A DNA stretch of 64,000 nucleotides from the NCBI RefSeq assembly GCF_002094305.1, contig NZ_LWTX01000002.1:1-64000 (forward strand). The letters are read 5' to 3'. The notes beneath the pieces were generated by a model. It had not been told where the DNA came from. It saw only the letters and a program-made list of their open reading frames with translations, and did not search any database. A program made the position numbers and the translations under genes. The stretch is from Prescottella equi (GTDB taxonomy: Bacteria; Actinomycetota; Actinomycetes; Mycobacteriales; Mycobacteriaceae). Positions 1 through 10,172 of this stretch are shown here, piece after piece (the stretch's first letter is position 1; every line of letters starts with the position of its first letter).

Positions 1-933
1 ACTACCGACAACCGGCAGAGCCAAACTCCCGAACGGAAGCGCCAAACTCCCCAGCGCAGCCTCACCCAAGCTGCCCGGATCCAGGTCGCCGCTGCCCGCG
101 GCGAGATCGCCACTTCCGGCAGGTAGGTCCACGCTCCCCGGGGCCAACTCGGCCAAGCTGCCCAAGTCGAGGGTCGGCTCGGCGCTGCCGGCGGGCAGTC
201 CCAGGCTGCCGAGTGCCAGGTCCGCGAGGCTTCCGAGGTCGACTCCGCCGTCGCCGGAGCTGCCCAGCGCCAGCTGCGCCAAAGCGGCCAGGTCGAGGTT
301 GCCGCTTCCCGAGCCCAGATCAGCGAGGCTTCCGGCATCGCCGCTCCCGGAGGCGTCGCTGCCGGTATCGGCGCTACCGCCCCCGACCTCCCCGGCGCTG
401 CCTGCGGTCAGGTCACCGATGACACCGAGTCCTAGTTCGAGGCTGCCCGCGCCCGGAGCCGCTCCGGCACTGCCGGCTCCCGAGTCGCTTCCGGTGTCGC
501 CCAGGCTGCCGGCATCCGCCTCGCCGAGGCTGCCGACGCCGAGTTCGGGCATCGCATCCGTCACGCTCCCGGCGTCGATCCCGCCGCCGAGGCTGCCTGT
601 GCCCAGATTCGCGAGGCTGCCCAACGCGGTCTGTGCGAGGTTCGCCAAGTCGAGGTTACCGGCGCTGCCCGCGTCGACGCCCCCGTTGGCGCCTCCGGGC
701 CCCGCGGCGCTACCGAAGCCGGCGTCACCGTTCCCGCCGATGCTCCTGCCCAGACCCGAGAGTCCGCCGTTTGCGCCGCCGTTCGCGCTGCTCCCGAGTC
801 CGTTCTGGGGAGCGGGCTGGGCCTCGCCGACCGCCGGCGTGGCAATCGTCAAAGCCCCGACTGCGGTGGCCGCGACCATGATCCGGCTCTTCATCCGCAG
901 TGTTCTCGAGTTGCGGGCTCTGTGGGTAGACAT
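1..933 (-). CDS. Exported GSLG-repeat protein, 3' end missing
   Basis: Probable exported protein of unknown function; 311 codons are visible and the frame runs off the left edge. The ATG at 933 lies 10 bases after GAGGAGG. The start is a classic signal peptide: basic residues 4-17, then a hydrophobic stretch (VAATAVGALTIATPAV, about residues 20-35) and a likely cleavage near VGEA-QPAP. Everything after it is Gly/Ser/Leu/Ala/Asp-rich low complexity, with twelve GSL triplets and many further GS pairs, often as GSLGE, GSLGD or GSLADL. I see no cysteine and no enzyme motif. The repetition is at protein level, with varying codons. It follows the acyl-CoA ligase in the same direction but across 514 bases, so it probably has its own promoter. 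The same motif decorates the proteins at 20651 and 62271. Confidence 0.8.
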   Translation of the reverse strand, partial: MSTHRARNSRTLRMKSRIMVAATAVGALTIATPAVGEAQPAPQNGLGSSANGGANGGLSGLGRSIGGNGDAGFGSAAGPGGANGGVDAGSAGNLDLANLAQTALGSLANLGTGSLGGGIDAGSVTDAMPELGVGSLGEADAGSLGDTGSDSGAGSAGAAPGAGSLELGLGVIGDLTAGSAGEVGGGSADTGSDASGSGDAGSLADLGSGSGNLDLAALAQLALGSSGDGGVDLGSLADLALGSLGLPAGSAEPTLDLGSLAELAPGSVDLPAGSGDLAAGSGDLDPGSLGEAALGSLALPFGSLALPVVGS

Positions 934-1447
934 CGTTCCTCATCCTCCTCGATCGGCATGCCAGCGACGCACAACAAACACCCACCGCATGAAGACAGAA
1001 AACAGGTGAAGAAACGCCCCCCGAAAAATCCGTCAGACCCCCATCTGAACGGATAGCAAACCCCCAGCCACATGCATACAGGCGTGATGAAGATAGCATC
1101 TCGAACTTATATCGAAAGCCATCCCTTTCCACGGATCCGAGCAGATTCGATTCGCATTACTAACCAAAGATCGTGGCGCACGAGGCCCATCTGCAGCTTT
1201 CCATCCCGATGCGCCGCGCACCGAAGGAGATTTCACCCCGACGTTCACCCTACGACCGTCGACTCGCGGCAGACCCGCAGGAAGACGCGCATTTTCCCTG
1301 TAACGGCCGCGCCTCGAAATACGATAACGCGCGCCCGAAAGCGTATTCGGCGGCGACGGTTCTGCTGCCGGCATCCATTTCCGAGCTCCGACAGCCGCGC
1401 GGTTACTGCACAGATGGCGGTATTTCTCCGGCCGCCGGCGCCGACGT
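934..1447. other. Long intergenic region, no gene recognised
   Basis: No convincing coding frame on either strand. The part from about 1060 to 1200 is clearly AT-richer than the surroundings and probably carries the leftward promoter of the GSLG-repeat gene (a TATAAG-like -10 on the minus strand near 1105-1112), which would give that gene a leader of roughly 150 bases. I could not match the leader to a known riboswitch. Confidence 0.4.
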
Positions 1448-3073
1448 CTAATCGATCCGGTACGCGTGCGCGTGTGCGCCCGCGTGCCCCTTGGCCCAGC
1501 CATAGTCCGGCTTGCCACTCGGGGTGCGCAGCACCTCGTCGGCGATCCAGTAGGTTCGCGGGATCTTGTAACCGGCGAGCCGGCTTCGGGTGTGCTTCTC
1601 CACGGACTCGAAGTCCGGGTCGACGCCGTCGCGCACCCGGACGACCGTGGCCACGCGACTGCCCCAACGGTCGTCGGGTACGCCGATGACGATCGCGTCG
1701 TAGATGTCGGGGTGCGACTTGACGACGGCCTCGACTTCCTCCGCGAACACCTTCTCGCCGCCGGTGTTGACGACCATGTTTCCGCGCCCCAACAGCGTGA
1801 TCGATCCGTCGTCCTCAATTCGCGCACGGTCGCCCGTGACCACCGCGCGCTGCCCGTCGACGACGCGGAAGATCTCGGCCGATCTGACTGGGTCGTTGTA
1901 GTACCCGACGGGGACGTTGCCCAGTTTCGCCAACCAGCCTTCGGCTCCGGAACCCGGTACGAGGATGCGGTTCTCGTCGTCGACGACAACCGAGTACTTG
2001 TTCGCACCGACCTTCGGTCCACCGTGCTGCTCGAACCCCTTGGTTGCGAATCCGATTCCGCCGAAGCCGGTTTCGGACGATCCGACCGAGTCGGAGATCA
2101 TCAGGTTCGGCATCACCTCGAAGAAGGCATCCTTGACCGCGGCGGAGAACAGCGCTGCGCCGGACGCGAGCACGGCCAGGCTGGACGTGTCCCCCTCCTG
2201 TTCGCGATAGGCCTCGACGAGGGGCCGTCCCATCGCGTCGCCGGTGATGACCATGACCTGCGGCCGGTGTTCGGCTACGACCGCCCAGACACGGCCCGGA
2301 TCGAACTTCGGTTCCATGATGACGGTGTTGCCGGAGAAGAACGCCGTGAAGGTCGGCATCATCGCCGACGTGTGGATCAACGGCGGCAGCATCACCCAGC
2401 GCATCGCCTCGCCCGCTGCCACCCCTGCCCGGGACTGCTGGAACTCGTCGAGGATCGGTTCGCCCGTGTAGAAGTCCAGTCCCCCGCCCAGAACCCGCCA
2501 GATGTCCTCGTGGCGCCACACCACGCCCTTCGGTCGACCGGTGGTTCCACCGGTGTAGAAGATGTAGTGATCGTCGGGGCTGCGCTTCCCGAAGCCGCGC
2601 TCTGCACTTCCCGACGCGAGCGCGTCCCGGTATTCGACAGCCCCGGTGACCTCGCACTCGTCGCCGCAGGCCAGGACATCGGGAACCGAGACGAGGTGCC
2701 GGATGCGCGGAAGTTCGGGCAGCACCTCGGCGATCCGGTCGGCGAATCCCTGGTGGAACACCAGCCCCTCGAGGTCGGCATTGTCGTACAGATACCGCAG
2801 TTCGTCGGAGGTGTATCGGTAGTTCACCGTCACCGGAACGGCCCGGAGTTTGAAAGACGCGATGATCGAGACCATCGTCTCGATCGAGTTGTGCATGTGG
2901 ACTCCGATGTGGGCGCCCACGCCGAAACCCGCTCCCGCGAGGTGGTGCGCGAGCCGGTTCGCTCGCTCGTCCAGTTCTCGGTAGGTGACCTGCTCGTCGC
3001 CGACGATCATGGCGAGGCGGTCCGGCATCGCATCCACCGAATGCTCGAACAAGTCAGCGAACGTGTAGGCCAT
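1448..3073 (-). CDS. Fatty-acid/steroid-type acyl-CoA synthetase (FadD family)
   Basis: Predicted ATP-dependent acyl-CoA ligase of 541 aa, activating a carboxylic acid through an acyl-adenylate. The AMP-binding signature YTGGTTGRPKG is at residues 173-183, and the C-terminal domain ends with the usual TPSGK catalytic-lysine motif (K near 527). Length fits the family. ATG 3073 (MAYTFADLFE) is preferred over an upstream in-frame start because homology-like sequence begins there. It closes a leftward group headed by P450 and ferredoxin genes, so a sterol-derived, terpenoid or branched acid is a reasonable guess for the substrate; the overall look resembles the FadD17/FadD19 steroid group, but substrate cannot be read from sequence. 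Confidence 0.85.
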   Translation of the reverse strand: MAYTFADLFEHSVDAMPDRLAMIVGDEQVTYRELDERANRLAHHLAGAGFGVGAHIGVHMHNSIETMVSIIASFKLRAVPVTVNYRYTSDELRYLYDNADLEGLVFHQGFADRIAEVLPELPRIRHLVSVPDVLACGDECEVTGAVEYRDALASGSAERGFGKRSPDDHYIFYTGGTTGRPKGVVWRHEDIWRVLGGGLDFYTGEPILDEFQQSRAGVAAGEAMRWVMLPPLIHTSAMMPTFTAFFSGNTVIMEPKFDPGRVWAVVAEHRPQVMVITGDAMGRPLVEAYREQEGDTSSLAVLASGAALFSAAVKDAFFEVMPNLMISDSVGSSETGFGGIGFATKGFEQHGGPKVGANKYSVVVDDENRILVPGSGAEGWLAKLGNVPVGYYNDPVRSAEIFRVVDGQRAVVTGDRARIEDDGSITLLGRGNMVVNTGGEKVFAEEVEAVVKSHPDIYDAIVIGVPDDRWGSRVATVVRVRDGVDPDFESVEKHTRSRLAGYKIPRTYWIADEVLRTPSGKPDYGWAKGHAGAHAHAYRID

Positions 3074-3102
3074 GCGAAGATCCCCTTGTCTGGGTCGGTC
3101 GA

Positions 3103-4362
3103 TCAGATCACATAGAGCGGCAACGGAATTCCACGGTCCTCGAACGCGAAGGCGGCACCGGTGCTCACCTTGGTGATCACGACCTCGACGCATTCGGGCG
3201 CGGGGTCGGTGGTGACGTCGACGGTGACGTGCAGCCCGGCGGCGCCGTCACCGACGACCCGTACGGTGAAGCGCGGATTGACCCCGCGTACCAGGGCCTG
3301 CAGCGCTTCGAGGTGCTCGGCATCGATCAGCGTGGGCCAGCCACCGTCGACGTCCACGAGCCCGGTCCGTCGAATCACGAGCTCCAGTTGCTGTCCGTCG
3401 AAACGAATTTCGCTGTCCACGTACTGCGTGGGGTTCAGCAGTGGGTGCAGTGCCAGCACGGTCGCGAGGCCTTCGAGGTCGTCCGGCAGACCGAGCGCGT
3501 CGCGAATTCGTTGCGCGGTGACGCCGGCGATGCCGGTGAGCTGTTTGCGGGTGATCTCGCGGGTCTTGTCCTCGTCCGCGCGCTTGCGGACCGCGATCAG
3601 GAAGCCGAGGGCGAGCAGGTGTTGCTGCAGGCACACCTCCTCGGCGATCCGCACGAGAGCGGACTGCGAGAAGTCCTGGAACCGCAGGTCGGCGAGCAAC
3701 GGTCCCGCGTAGTCGTGGTTGCCGTCGCCGCCGTTGTCGATCGGGCTGAGTTCGACCGTGTTGGCGGCGGTTCGGCCGATCTGCTCGGTGTGCGGCTGCA
3801 TCGTCGGCGGGACGTGCTTCTCGTCGATGACGACGGTCCACGCGCAGTGCGGGTGACGGTCCGCCGGTCGGCGCGGGGGACGATGGATCGGACGGACCTG
3901 CGCGTGCGCATTGGTGGCCAGTGCCGTGGCGTCGAATGTGGGGTCCTCGATGTCGTGGCACATCGCGGTCACGTACTCGTCGCCCAGCGGTTCGACGTCC
4001 ATCAGCGCACCACAGTGGTCGAGCCAGAACTCGCCGTGCTGCGGATCGTCGACCCGGAAGCGGAAGTCCATGAATTGCGGCGGCGCCCCGATGTCGAGCT
4101 GCAGGCCCTTGAAGATGGTGACGACGTCGTCGCCCTCGTAGCGCAATGCACGCTGCATGCGCCGGGTGTACCAGGGACTCGCCGCCTGCCATTCCTCGAT
4201 CGCGACCTGAGCCATGCCCTCCCGCCCGAATTCGACGATCAGGTGGGCCATCCCGGATCGGTCGATCAACTGGCCGCACAGCAGCAGTTCCGGCACCAGT
4301 GCCGCCAGGTCCGTCCGCGACAGCGCCGCGAACGAGGGTGACCGCTGCGCCTCGGTGCTCAC
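3103..4362 (-). CDS. Conserved protein of unknown function (about 420 aa)
   Basis: I do not recognise this family. Residues about 100-170 carry conserved-looking Cys/His positions (LDHCGALMD, TAMCHDIED, RPIHRPPR, PHCAWTV), suggesting a metal site or catalytic residues; the pattern faintly recalls ATC-hydrolase-like proteins, a weak guess. The C-terminal third looks like an alpha/beta domain of hydrophobic strands. Two GTG codons (4365, 4362) are possible; 4362 gives a GTGA 4-base overlap with the upstream NTF2-like gene, the commonest junction in this window, so I chose it. The ligase follows after 29 bases. Operon membership with CYP51 and ferredoxin suggests a role with the same small-molecule pathway. 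Confidence 0.7.
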   Translation of the reverse strand: MSTEAQRSPSFAALSRTDLAALVPELLLCGQLIDRSGMAHLIVEFGREGMAQVAIEEWQAASPWYTRRMQRALRYEGDDVVTIFKGLQLDIGAPPQFMDFRFRVDDPQHGEFWLDHCGALMDVEPLGDEYVTAMCHDIEDPTFDATALATNAHAQVRPIHRPPRRPADRHPHCAWTVVIDEKHVPPTMQPHTEQIGRTAANTVELSPIDNGGDGNHDYAGPLLADLRFQDFSQSALVRIAEEVCLQQHLLALGFLIAVRKRADEDKTREITRKQLTGIAGVTAQRIRDALGLPDDLEGLATVLALHPLLNPTQYVDSEIRFDGQQLELVIRRTGLVDVDGGWPTLIDAEHLEALQALVRGVNPRFTVRVVGDGAAGLHVTVDVTTDPAPECVEVVITKVSTGAAFAFEDRGIPLPLYVI

Positions 4363-4910
4363 CACAGCGGGACCGGCGCCTGGCCGACCGGGTACCAGCC
4401 CGGCAGCTTCTCTCCGGAGATCGAGCGCTGGATGCGGGACTGCATACCCGTCGACAGCGCATTGTTCTGAATCATCTCCATGAACAGTGCCGAGACATTG
4501 CCGAAGTCGAAGAAGTCACGCTGCCAGGACCACTGGAAGTTCCCGCCGTACCGGAACCAGCTGCCACCGACGCCGTACACCGCATAGTTGGTGCCGTCCG
4601 GACGCGCCGCGTCGGAGATCTGCTTCCACAGCCCGATCACGTTGCCACTGCGCTCGTCGATCACGAACTCCTGGTAGGGATACTCCCAACCCTCGAGCCC
4701 CTGCATCTCCAGTCCGAGCGCGACGTCGCGGATCTCGTCACGCCCCACTGCCATGAAGTCCTGCTTGGGGCCGTAGTTCCAGCCGTAGGTGGCGTCCTCG
4801 GTATAGAAGTCCGCCAGCGGCTTCCAGTCGCCGGCCGCCTCGGCCTTCTTGTTGGCGTCCACCCAGCGCTGGACCATCTCGTCCAGTTCGCCACGGTCGA
4901 ATCCGGTCAT
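4359..4910 (-). CDS. NTF2/SnoaL-like protein
   Basis: A 183-aa single-domain protein with the alpha+beta cone pattern of the NTF2/SnoaL superfamily: an N-terminal helix (MVQRWVDANKKAEAAGDW), then LADFYTEDATYGWNYGP, the usual acidic/aromatic pocket segment, followed by strand-rich sequence. Members include ketosteroid isomerases, hydratases and non-catalytic lipid binders. As I recall, the corresponding M. tuberculosis neighbourhood also carries a ketosteroid-isomerase-like protein (Rv0760c). Function as isomerase, hydratase or carrier is open. It lies 49 bases downstream of the ferredoxin gene and overlaps the following gene by 4 bases. Confidence 0.75.
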   Translation of the reverse strand: MTGFDRGELDEMVQRWVDANKKAEAAGDWKPLADFYTEDATYGWNYGPKQDFMAVGRDEIRDVALGLEMQGLEGWEYPYQEFVIDERSGNVIGLWKQISDAARPDGTNYAVYGVGGSWFRYGGNFQWSWQRDFFDFGNVSALFMEMIQNNALSTGMQSRIQRSISGEKLPGWYPVGQAPVPLW

Positions 4911-4959
4911 GTCGTCGTCTCCTTCGATGGTTCTGGTGTGGTGCGTGCGCGAAACGCCG

Positions 4960-6574
<1,615 letters not shown>

Positions 6575-6578
<4 letters not shown>

Positions 6579-7375
6579 TTCGACTCCTCGGAACTTGGAA
6601 GGGGCGCGAGCGGCGCCTCGGGCTGGACTTCGATGAGGACGAGGTGGACACCGCGCGGGGCGCCCACCACCGCGACGACGGCGTTCGCCATGTCCGATGC
6701 GCGCAGCATGTATCCGTGGCGGGCGAAACCCCACTTGCCCCACAGCTCGGCGACGGGCGCGAGGATCTCGGGAGTGGAGTTCATGCCCATGCCCGTGAAG
6801 GTGGGACCGGGCCGCACGATCGAGGCTCGAATTCCGGTTCCCTCGAGTTCCATTCGCATTTGGCGCCCCATCGCCTCGAGGCCGGCCTTGGCGGCGTCGT
6901 ACGCACCCATCATCGGGCGTTGGCGGTCGGCGCAATCCGAGCCGATGAGCACGAAGTCGCCGCGGCGGCGTTCACGCATCCCGGGTAGGACGCGGTGTGC
7001 GAGCCGCTGCGCGCCGACGAGGTGCACGTCGATCTGCTTGGCGAAGCTGGCCGGGTCCATCTGGTCGGCGGCACCGAACTCGAGGTCGCCCGCACCGGAG
7101 ACGACGATCTCGGCGGGGCCCAGGGCCTCCTCGGCGGCCGTGACGAACGCGTCCACCGAGGCGTCGTCGGTGACGTCGAGGAAGTGGGCGAACGCCTCTC
7201 CCCCGTTGCTGCGGATCTTGTCCGCGATCGCCTCCGTCTCCGCGACCCGGCGGGCACCGAGCGCGACCGGGTGCCCCAGGTCGGCGAGCGCGTATGCGAC
7301 CGCCTCGCCGATTCCGGACGACGCGCCGCTGACCAAGGTCGGCCTGCGGGTGGGGTTGGGTTCGAAACGGGGCAT
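6575..7375 (-). CDS. Short-chain dehydrogenase/reductase in the cyp51 operon
   Basis: 266-aa classical SDR. The nucleotide-binding motif (SGASSGIG, residues 17-24) and catalytic YDAAK are present; NNAG is replaced by SGAG. The start ATG 7375 shares one base with the CYP123-like stop; an upstream extension of the frame is antisense-like noise and was discarded. As I recall, M. tuberculosis has an SDR at exactly this place (Rv0765c). An NAD(P)-dependent oxidation or reduction of a hydroxyl/keto group formed by a neighbouring P450 is the likely job. Confidence 0.9.
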
Positions 7376-8580
7376 CAGCGCACCTGCACCTTCATCGGCA
7401 GGGCCGCGAAGCCCCGCACGTTCGTGGAATGGACACGTTCGATTCCGGACTCGTCGACCTCGAAATGCCTCACGCTCTTGGCGAATTCGGCGAGGGCGAT
7501 GTTCGCCTCGAGCCGGGCGAGGTGTGCGCCGAGGCAGAAGTGCACACCGCCACCGAAGCTGACGAGTTTGTTGGTCGAGTCCCGGCCGATCCGGTAGCGG
7601 TCGCCGTCCTCGAACACGTCCTCGTCGCGGTTCGCGGAACCGATCAGCAGCAGCATCTTCTCTCCTGCCGGAACCGTCTGCCCGTAGTACTCGAGATCCA
7701 CGGCGGTGGTGCGGGCGACGATCTGGCTCGAAGTGTCGAATCGCAGCGTCTCCTCGACCCAATCCGTCACCCGCGCCGGGTCGTTCAGCACCTGCGCGAC
7801 CTGATCGGGATTGTGGGCGCCCCAGTACGCCGCGTTGCCGAGCAGCTTGGTCGTAGTCTCGTTGCCGGCGACCACCATCAGGAACAGGAACCCGAGAACC
7901 TCCTGGTCCGACAGCTTGTCGCCGTCGATCTCGGCGTCGAGCAACGCCGACGTCAGGTCCTCGGTACGCGAGCGTCGACGCTGCTCGATCATCTCCTTGT
8001 AGTAGGTCATAAGGCTCAGCGACGCCTCGACCGACGCCGGCGGCACGTCGAGGACGCCGTCCTCCCGGTGAACCACCAGGTCCGCGAGCCGTCGAAGTTC
8101 CGCGCGGTCGGCCTCCGGCACGCCCATCAGTTCGGAGATGACGTCCATCGGGAGCTTGCCCGCAACCTCGGCGATCCAGTCGAATTCACCGGCTTCCAGA
8201 GCCGGCTCGAGGTACTGACGGGTGAGTTCGAGGATCCGCCCGTCGAGCTCGGCCACACGGCGCGGAGTGAATCCGCGGGAAACCAACTGGCGCAGGCGTG
8301 CGTGCCGCGGGTCGTCCATCGCGAGGAAGGACATCACCAGGTGCGCGTGCGGCCCGTACGCGGCAGGGTCGAGGGAGACCCCGTTGGCACTCGACAGCCG
8401 GGTGCTGTCCCGAAAGGCACGCAGCACGTCGGAGTGACGCGACAGCGCCCAGAATCCGATCTCCGGATTGTGGTAGAGCGGGGACTCGTCGCGCAGCCGG
8501 GCGTAGATCGGGTACGGGTCGTCGTGGAAGTCGTAGTCGTAGGGATTGAAGACCACCGGGTCGACCAGCGCTTCGGTCAT
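7375..8580 (-). CDS. Cytochrome P450, CYP123-like
   Basis: 401-aa soluble bacterial P450. The oxygen-binding I-helix is VVAGNETTTKLL, the ExxR motif is EETLRF and the haem loop FGGGVHFCLGAHLARLE. Position and length match the CYP123 gene (Rv0766c) that accompanies cyp51 in mycobacteria, from memory; sequence alone supports a class I P450 that needs a ferredoxin. It is the first enzyme gene after the TetR gene and its ATG 8580 lies within 4 bases of the TetR stop, so the five genes TetR–P450–SDR–CYP51–ferredoxin are probably one transcript. Confidence 0.88.
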   Translation of the reverse strand: MTEALVDPVVFNPYDYDFHDDPYPIYARLRDESPLYHNPEIGFWALSRHSDVLRAFRDSTRLSSANGVSLDPAAYGPHAHLVMSFLAMDDPRHARLRQLVSRGFTPRRVAELDGRILELTRQYLEPALEAGEFDWIAEVAGKLPMDVISELMGVPEADRAELRRLADLVVHREDGVLDVPPASVEASLSLMTYYKEMIEQRRRSRTEDLTSALLDAEIDGDKLSDQEVLGFLFLMVVAGNETTTKLLGNAAYWGAHNPDQVAQVLNDPARVTDWVEETLRFDTSSQIVARTTAVDLEYYGQTVPAGEKMLLLIGSANRDEDVFEDGDRYRIGRDSTNKLVSFGGGVHFCLGAHLARLEANIALAEFAKSVRHFEVDESGIERVHSTNVRGFAALPMKVQVR

Positions 8581-8584
8581 GTGA

Positions 8585-9145
8585 TCACTCCAGAATCATT
8601 GTGGCGGAACGCTCCAACTGACCGGCGAGGCCTTGGTAGGAGCCGTACCCGATGCCGGCCCGGAGCAGCGCTCCGGCGTACAGGAGGTCGAGGGTCTCGA
8701 GAAGTTCGGGATCGGCGGGCTTCCCCAGCGCCTCTTCGAGGCGGCCGCGGATGTCGATGCCGATTCGCACCCGCAAGTGCTCGACGTCGGGGTCGCTCCC
8801 GAGGAGTGCGTTGGTGACGGCGCTCGACAAGCCGGGCTCGTCGGCGAGCAGGAGGGCGATGCCGCGCAGCACCGCTACGACGCGACCGGTCCGGTCGAGC
8901 CCGTCGGACTCCGGCCGCGGTGACTGCGAGAGCCGGCGCCAGAAGACCTCGGCCACCAGGTGTTCCTTGGACGAGAAGTACGTGTAAGCGGTGGCGGGCC
9001 CGACGCCGGCCCGCGAGGCGACCGCGCGAACGGTGAGACCGGCGAAATCCTCCTGCCGCAGCACCTGCACTGCGGACTCGCACAGTCGGTCGACGGTATC
9101 GGCCTGCTTCGGCGTAAGGCGCCGGCGCGTGGACTCGAAACTCAT
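8585..9145 (-). CDS. TetR-family regulator heading the cyp51 operon
   Basis: 186-aa regulator. The helix-turn-helix (LTVRAVASRAGVGPATAYTYF, positions about 38-58) is standard for TetR repressors; the C-terminal ligand domain is hydrophobic and unassigned. ATG 9145 was preferred to upstream GTG codons because the TetR-like sequence starts with TRRRLTPKQ right after it. The promoter contains GGACATGTGTCT, and the same 12-mer with one variable base recurs before the aldehyde dehydrogenase gene, so it probably represses both transcription units. Counterpart of Rv0767c by position, from memory. Confidence 0.88.
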   Translation of the reverse strand: MSFESTRRRLTPKQADTVDRLCESAVQVLRQEDFAGLTVRAVASRAGVGPATAYTYFSSKEHLVAEVFWRRLSQSPRPESDGLDRTGRVVAVLRGIALLLADEPGLSSAVTNALLGSDPDVEHLRVRIGIDIRGRLEEALGKPADPELLETLDLLYAGALLRAGIGYGSYQGLAGQLERSATMILE

Positions 9146-9148
9146 ACT

Positions 9149-9160
9149 AGACACATGTCC
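9149..9160. promoter_or_regulatory. Candidate TetR operator, site 1
   Basis: AGACACATGTCC (minus strand GGACATGTGTCT) sits immediately upstream of the TetR start, with half-sites GACA-N2-TGTC. It overlaps a perfect 10-base palindrome TGTCCGGACA at 9156-9165. A second copy is at 10141. Confidence 0.5.
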
Positions 9161-9195
9161 GGACACTACTACAGTTTCCTGTCTGTCGGCAGAGA

Positions 9196-10053
9196 TCAGA
9201 GGCCGATCTTCATGCCGGCTCCGGCGTCGATCCTCAGTTGCTGCCCGGTGACGTAACGCGATTCGTCGGAGGCCAGGTACACCACGGCGTGCGAGATGTC
9301 CTCCGGCTCGACCCACGGGATCGGCATGGCCTGCATGTACGGGAAGGTCACCGCAGCATCCTCCGCAGTGGGGTTCTCGAGGTCGGGCCGGAAGGTCTTG
9401 TACATGGGCGTGCTCTGCAGCATGTCGGTGTTGCAGTTGGTCGGGTGGATCGCATTGACCCGGATCGAATCGGGACCGAGAGTCAGCGCCAGCGAGTTCG
9501 TGTAGGTCTGGATCATCTTCTTGGCCAACCCGTATCCGTCGCCGCCGGGCCCCTGGAGCGCCTGCTGACCGTTGAAGCCGGTCTGCGGCACCAGTCCCGC
9601 GACCGACCCGATCGCGATCACCGAGGCGCCCTCCCCCAGGTACGGCAGCGCCGCGTGCACGGTGTTGACGACGCCCACGAAGTCGACGTCGAACGCGTCG
9701 ACGAACGCCTGCGCCGGCAAATGCTTGCCGAGCGGACAGATACCCGCGTTGGCCACCACGACATCGAGGCGGCCCAATTGCGCGACGGCGTCGGCCAGGC
9801 ACACCTCGAGCGCTGCCCGATCCCGGACGTCCACCTCGGCCGCGACGATCCTGCCGCCGGCCTTCTCGACGAGCCGCGCGGTCTCGTCCAGATCCGCCCC
9901 GGTCGCCAGCGGGTACTCGTTGGTTCCGATGTCGGCACAGACGTCGAAAGCGATCACGTCGGCGCCCTCCTCCGCCAGCCGAACCGCATGACTGCGCCCC
10001 TGACCGCGGGCGGCACCGGTGACCAGGACAACTTTCCCGGCAACTCTCCCCAT
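9196..10053 (-). CDS. Mycofactocin-type SDR oxidoreductase
   Basis: 285-aa SDR beginning MGRVAGKVVLVTGAARGQGR, with NAG at VVANAGIC and the active-site tyrosine in GYGLAKK. The insertion after the second strand (ADLDETARLVEKAGGR) is characteristic of mycofactocin-coupled SDRs, which hold NAD(H) tightly and pass electrons to the peptide-derived cofactor mycofactocin; the mft genes are not in this window. Transcribed divergently from the aldehyde dehydrogenase, so alcohol-to-aldehyde followed by aldehyde-to-acid oxidation is a sensible reading. Confidence 0.85.
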   Translation of the reverse strand: MGRVAGKVVLVTGAARGQGRSHAVRLAEEGADVIAFDVCADIGTNEYPLATGADLDETARLVEKAGGRIVAAEVDVRDRAALEVCLADAVAQLGRLDVVVANAGICPLGKHLPAQAFVDAFDVDFVGVVNTVHAALPYLGEGASVIAIGSVAGLVPQTGFNGQQALQGPGGDGYGLAKKMIQTYTNSLALTLGPDSIRVNAIHPTNCNTDMLQSTPMYKTFRPDLENPTAEDAAVTFPYMQAMPIPWVEPEDISHAVVYLASDESRYVTGQQLRIDAGAGMKIGL

Positions 10054-10073
10054 GACTGCTCCCTTGCACTACT

Positions 10074-10113
10074 GCAATGGATTCCGAATGACATTCCATC
10101 GGAACGGCATTGC
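10074..10113. promoter_or_regulatory. Nested inverted repeats in the SDR/aldA promoter
   Basis: Outer arms GCAATG (10074-10079) and CATTGC (10108-10113) enclose a second pair TTCCGA/TCGGAA, and inside lies GAATG-A-CATTC (10087-10097). Three concentric symmetric elements within 40 bases of a divergent promoter suggest a dimeric or tetrameric regulator besides the nearby TetR site. Confidence 0.4.
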
Positions 10114-10140
10114 TGGCGACATTTGTTCGTACTATAGTCC

Positions 10141-10152
10141 AGACACCTGTCC
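10141..10152. promoter_or_regulatory. Candidate TetR operator, site 2
   Basis: AGACACCTGTCC, identical to the site at 9149 in 11 of 12 positions, 20 bases before the aldehyde dehydrogenase start and so placed to block RNA polymerase or clearance. Confidence 0.5.
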
Positions 10153-10172
10153 AGTCAGAAAGGTTCTGCGCA

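Noticed and set aside
1-900. Tandem DNA repeat or CRISPR-like array
   Set aside because: Repeat units vary in length and codons, and one uninterrupted minus-strand frame with a signal peptide explains the pattern.
299-1009. Plus-strand Pro/Ser-rich protein of 236 aa
   Set aside because: It is the antisense shadow of the GSLG gene; no ribosome site, and the composition is what antisense Gly-Ser-Leu codons give.
1466-3115. Long 549-aa plus-strand frame opposite the acyl-CoA ligase
   Set aside because: High-GC antisense shadow; the minus-strand frame has clear family motifs.
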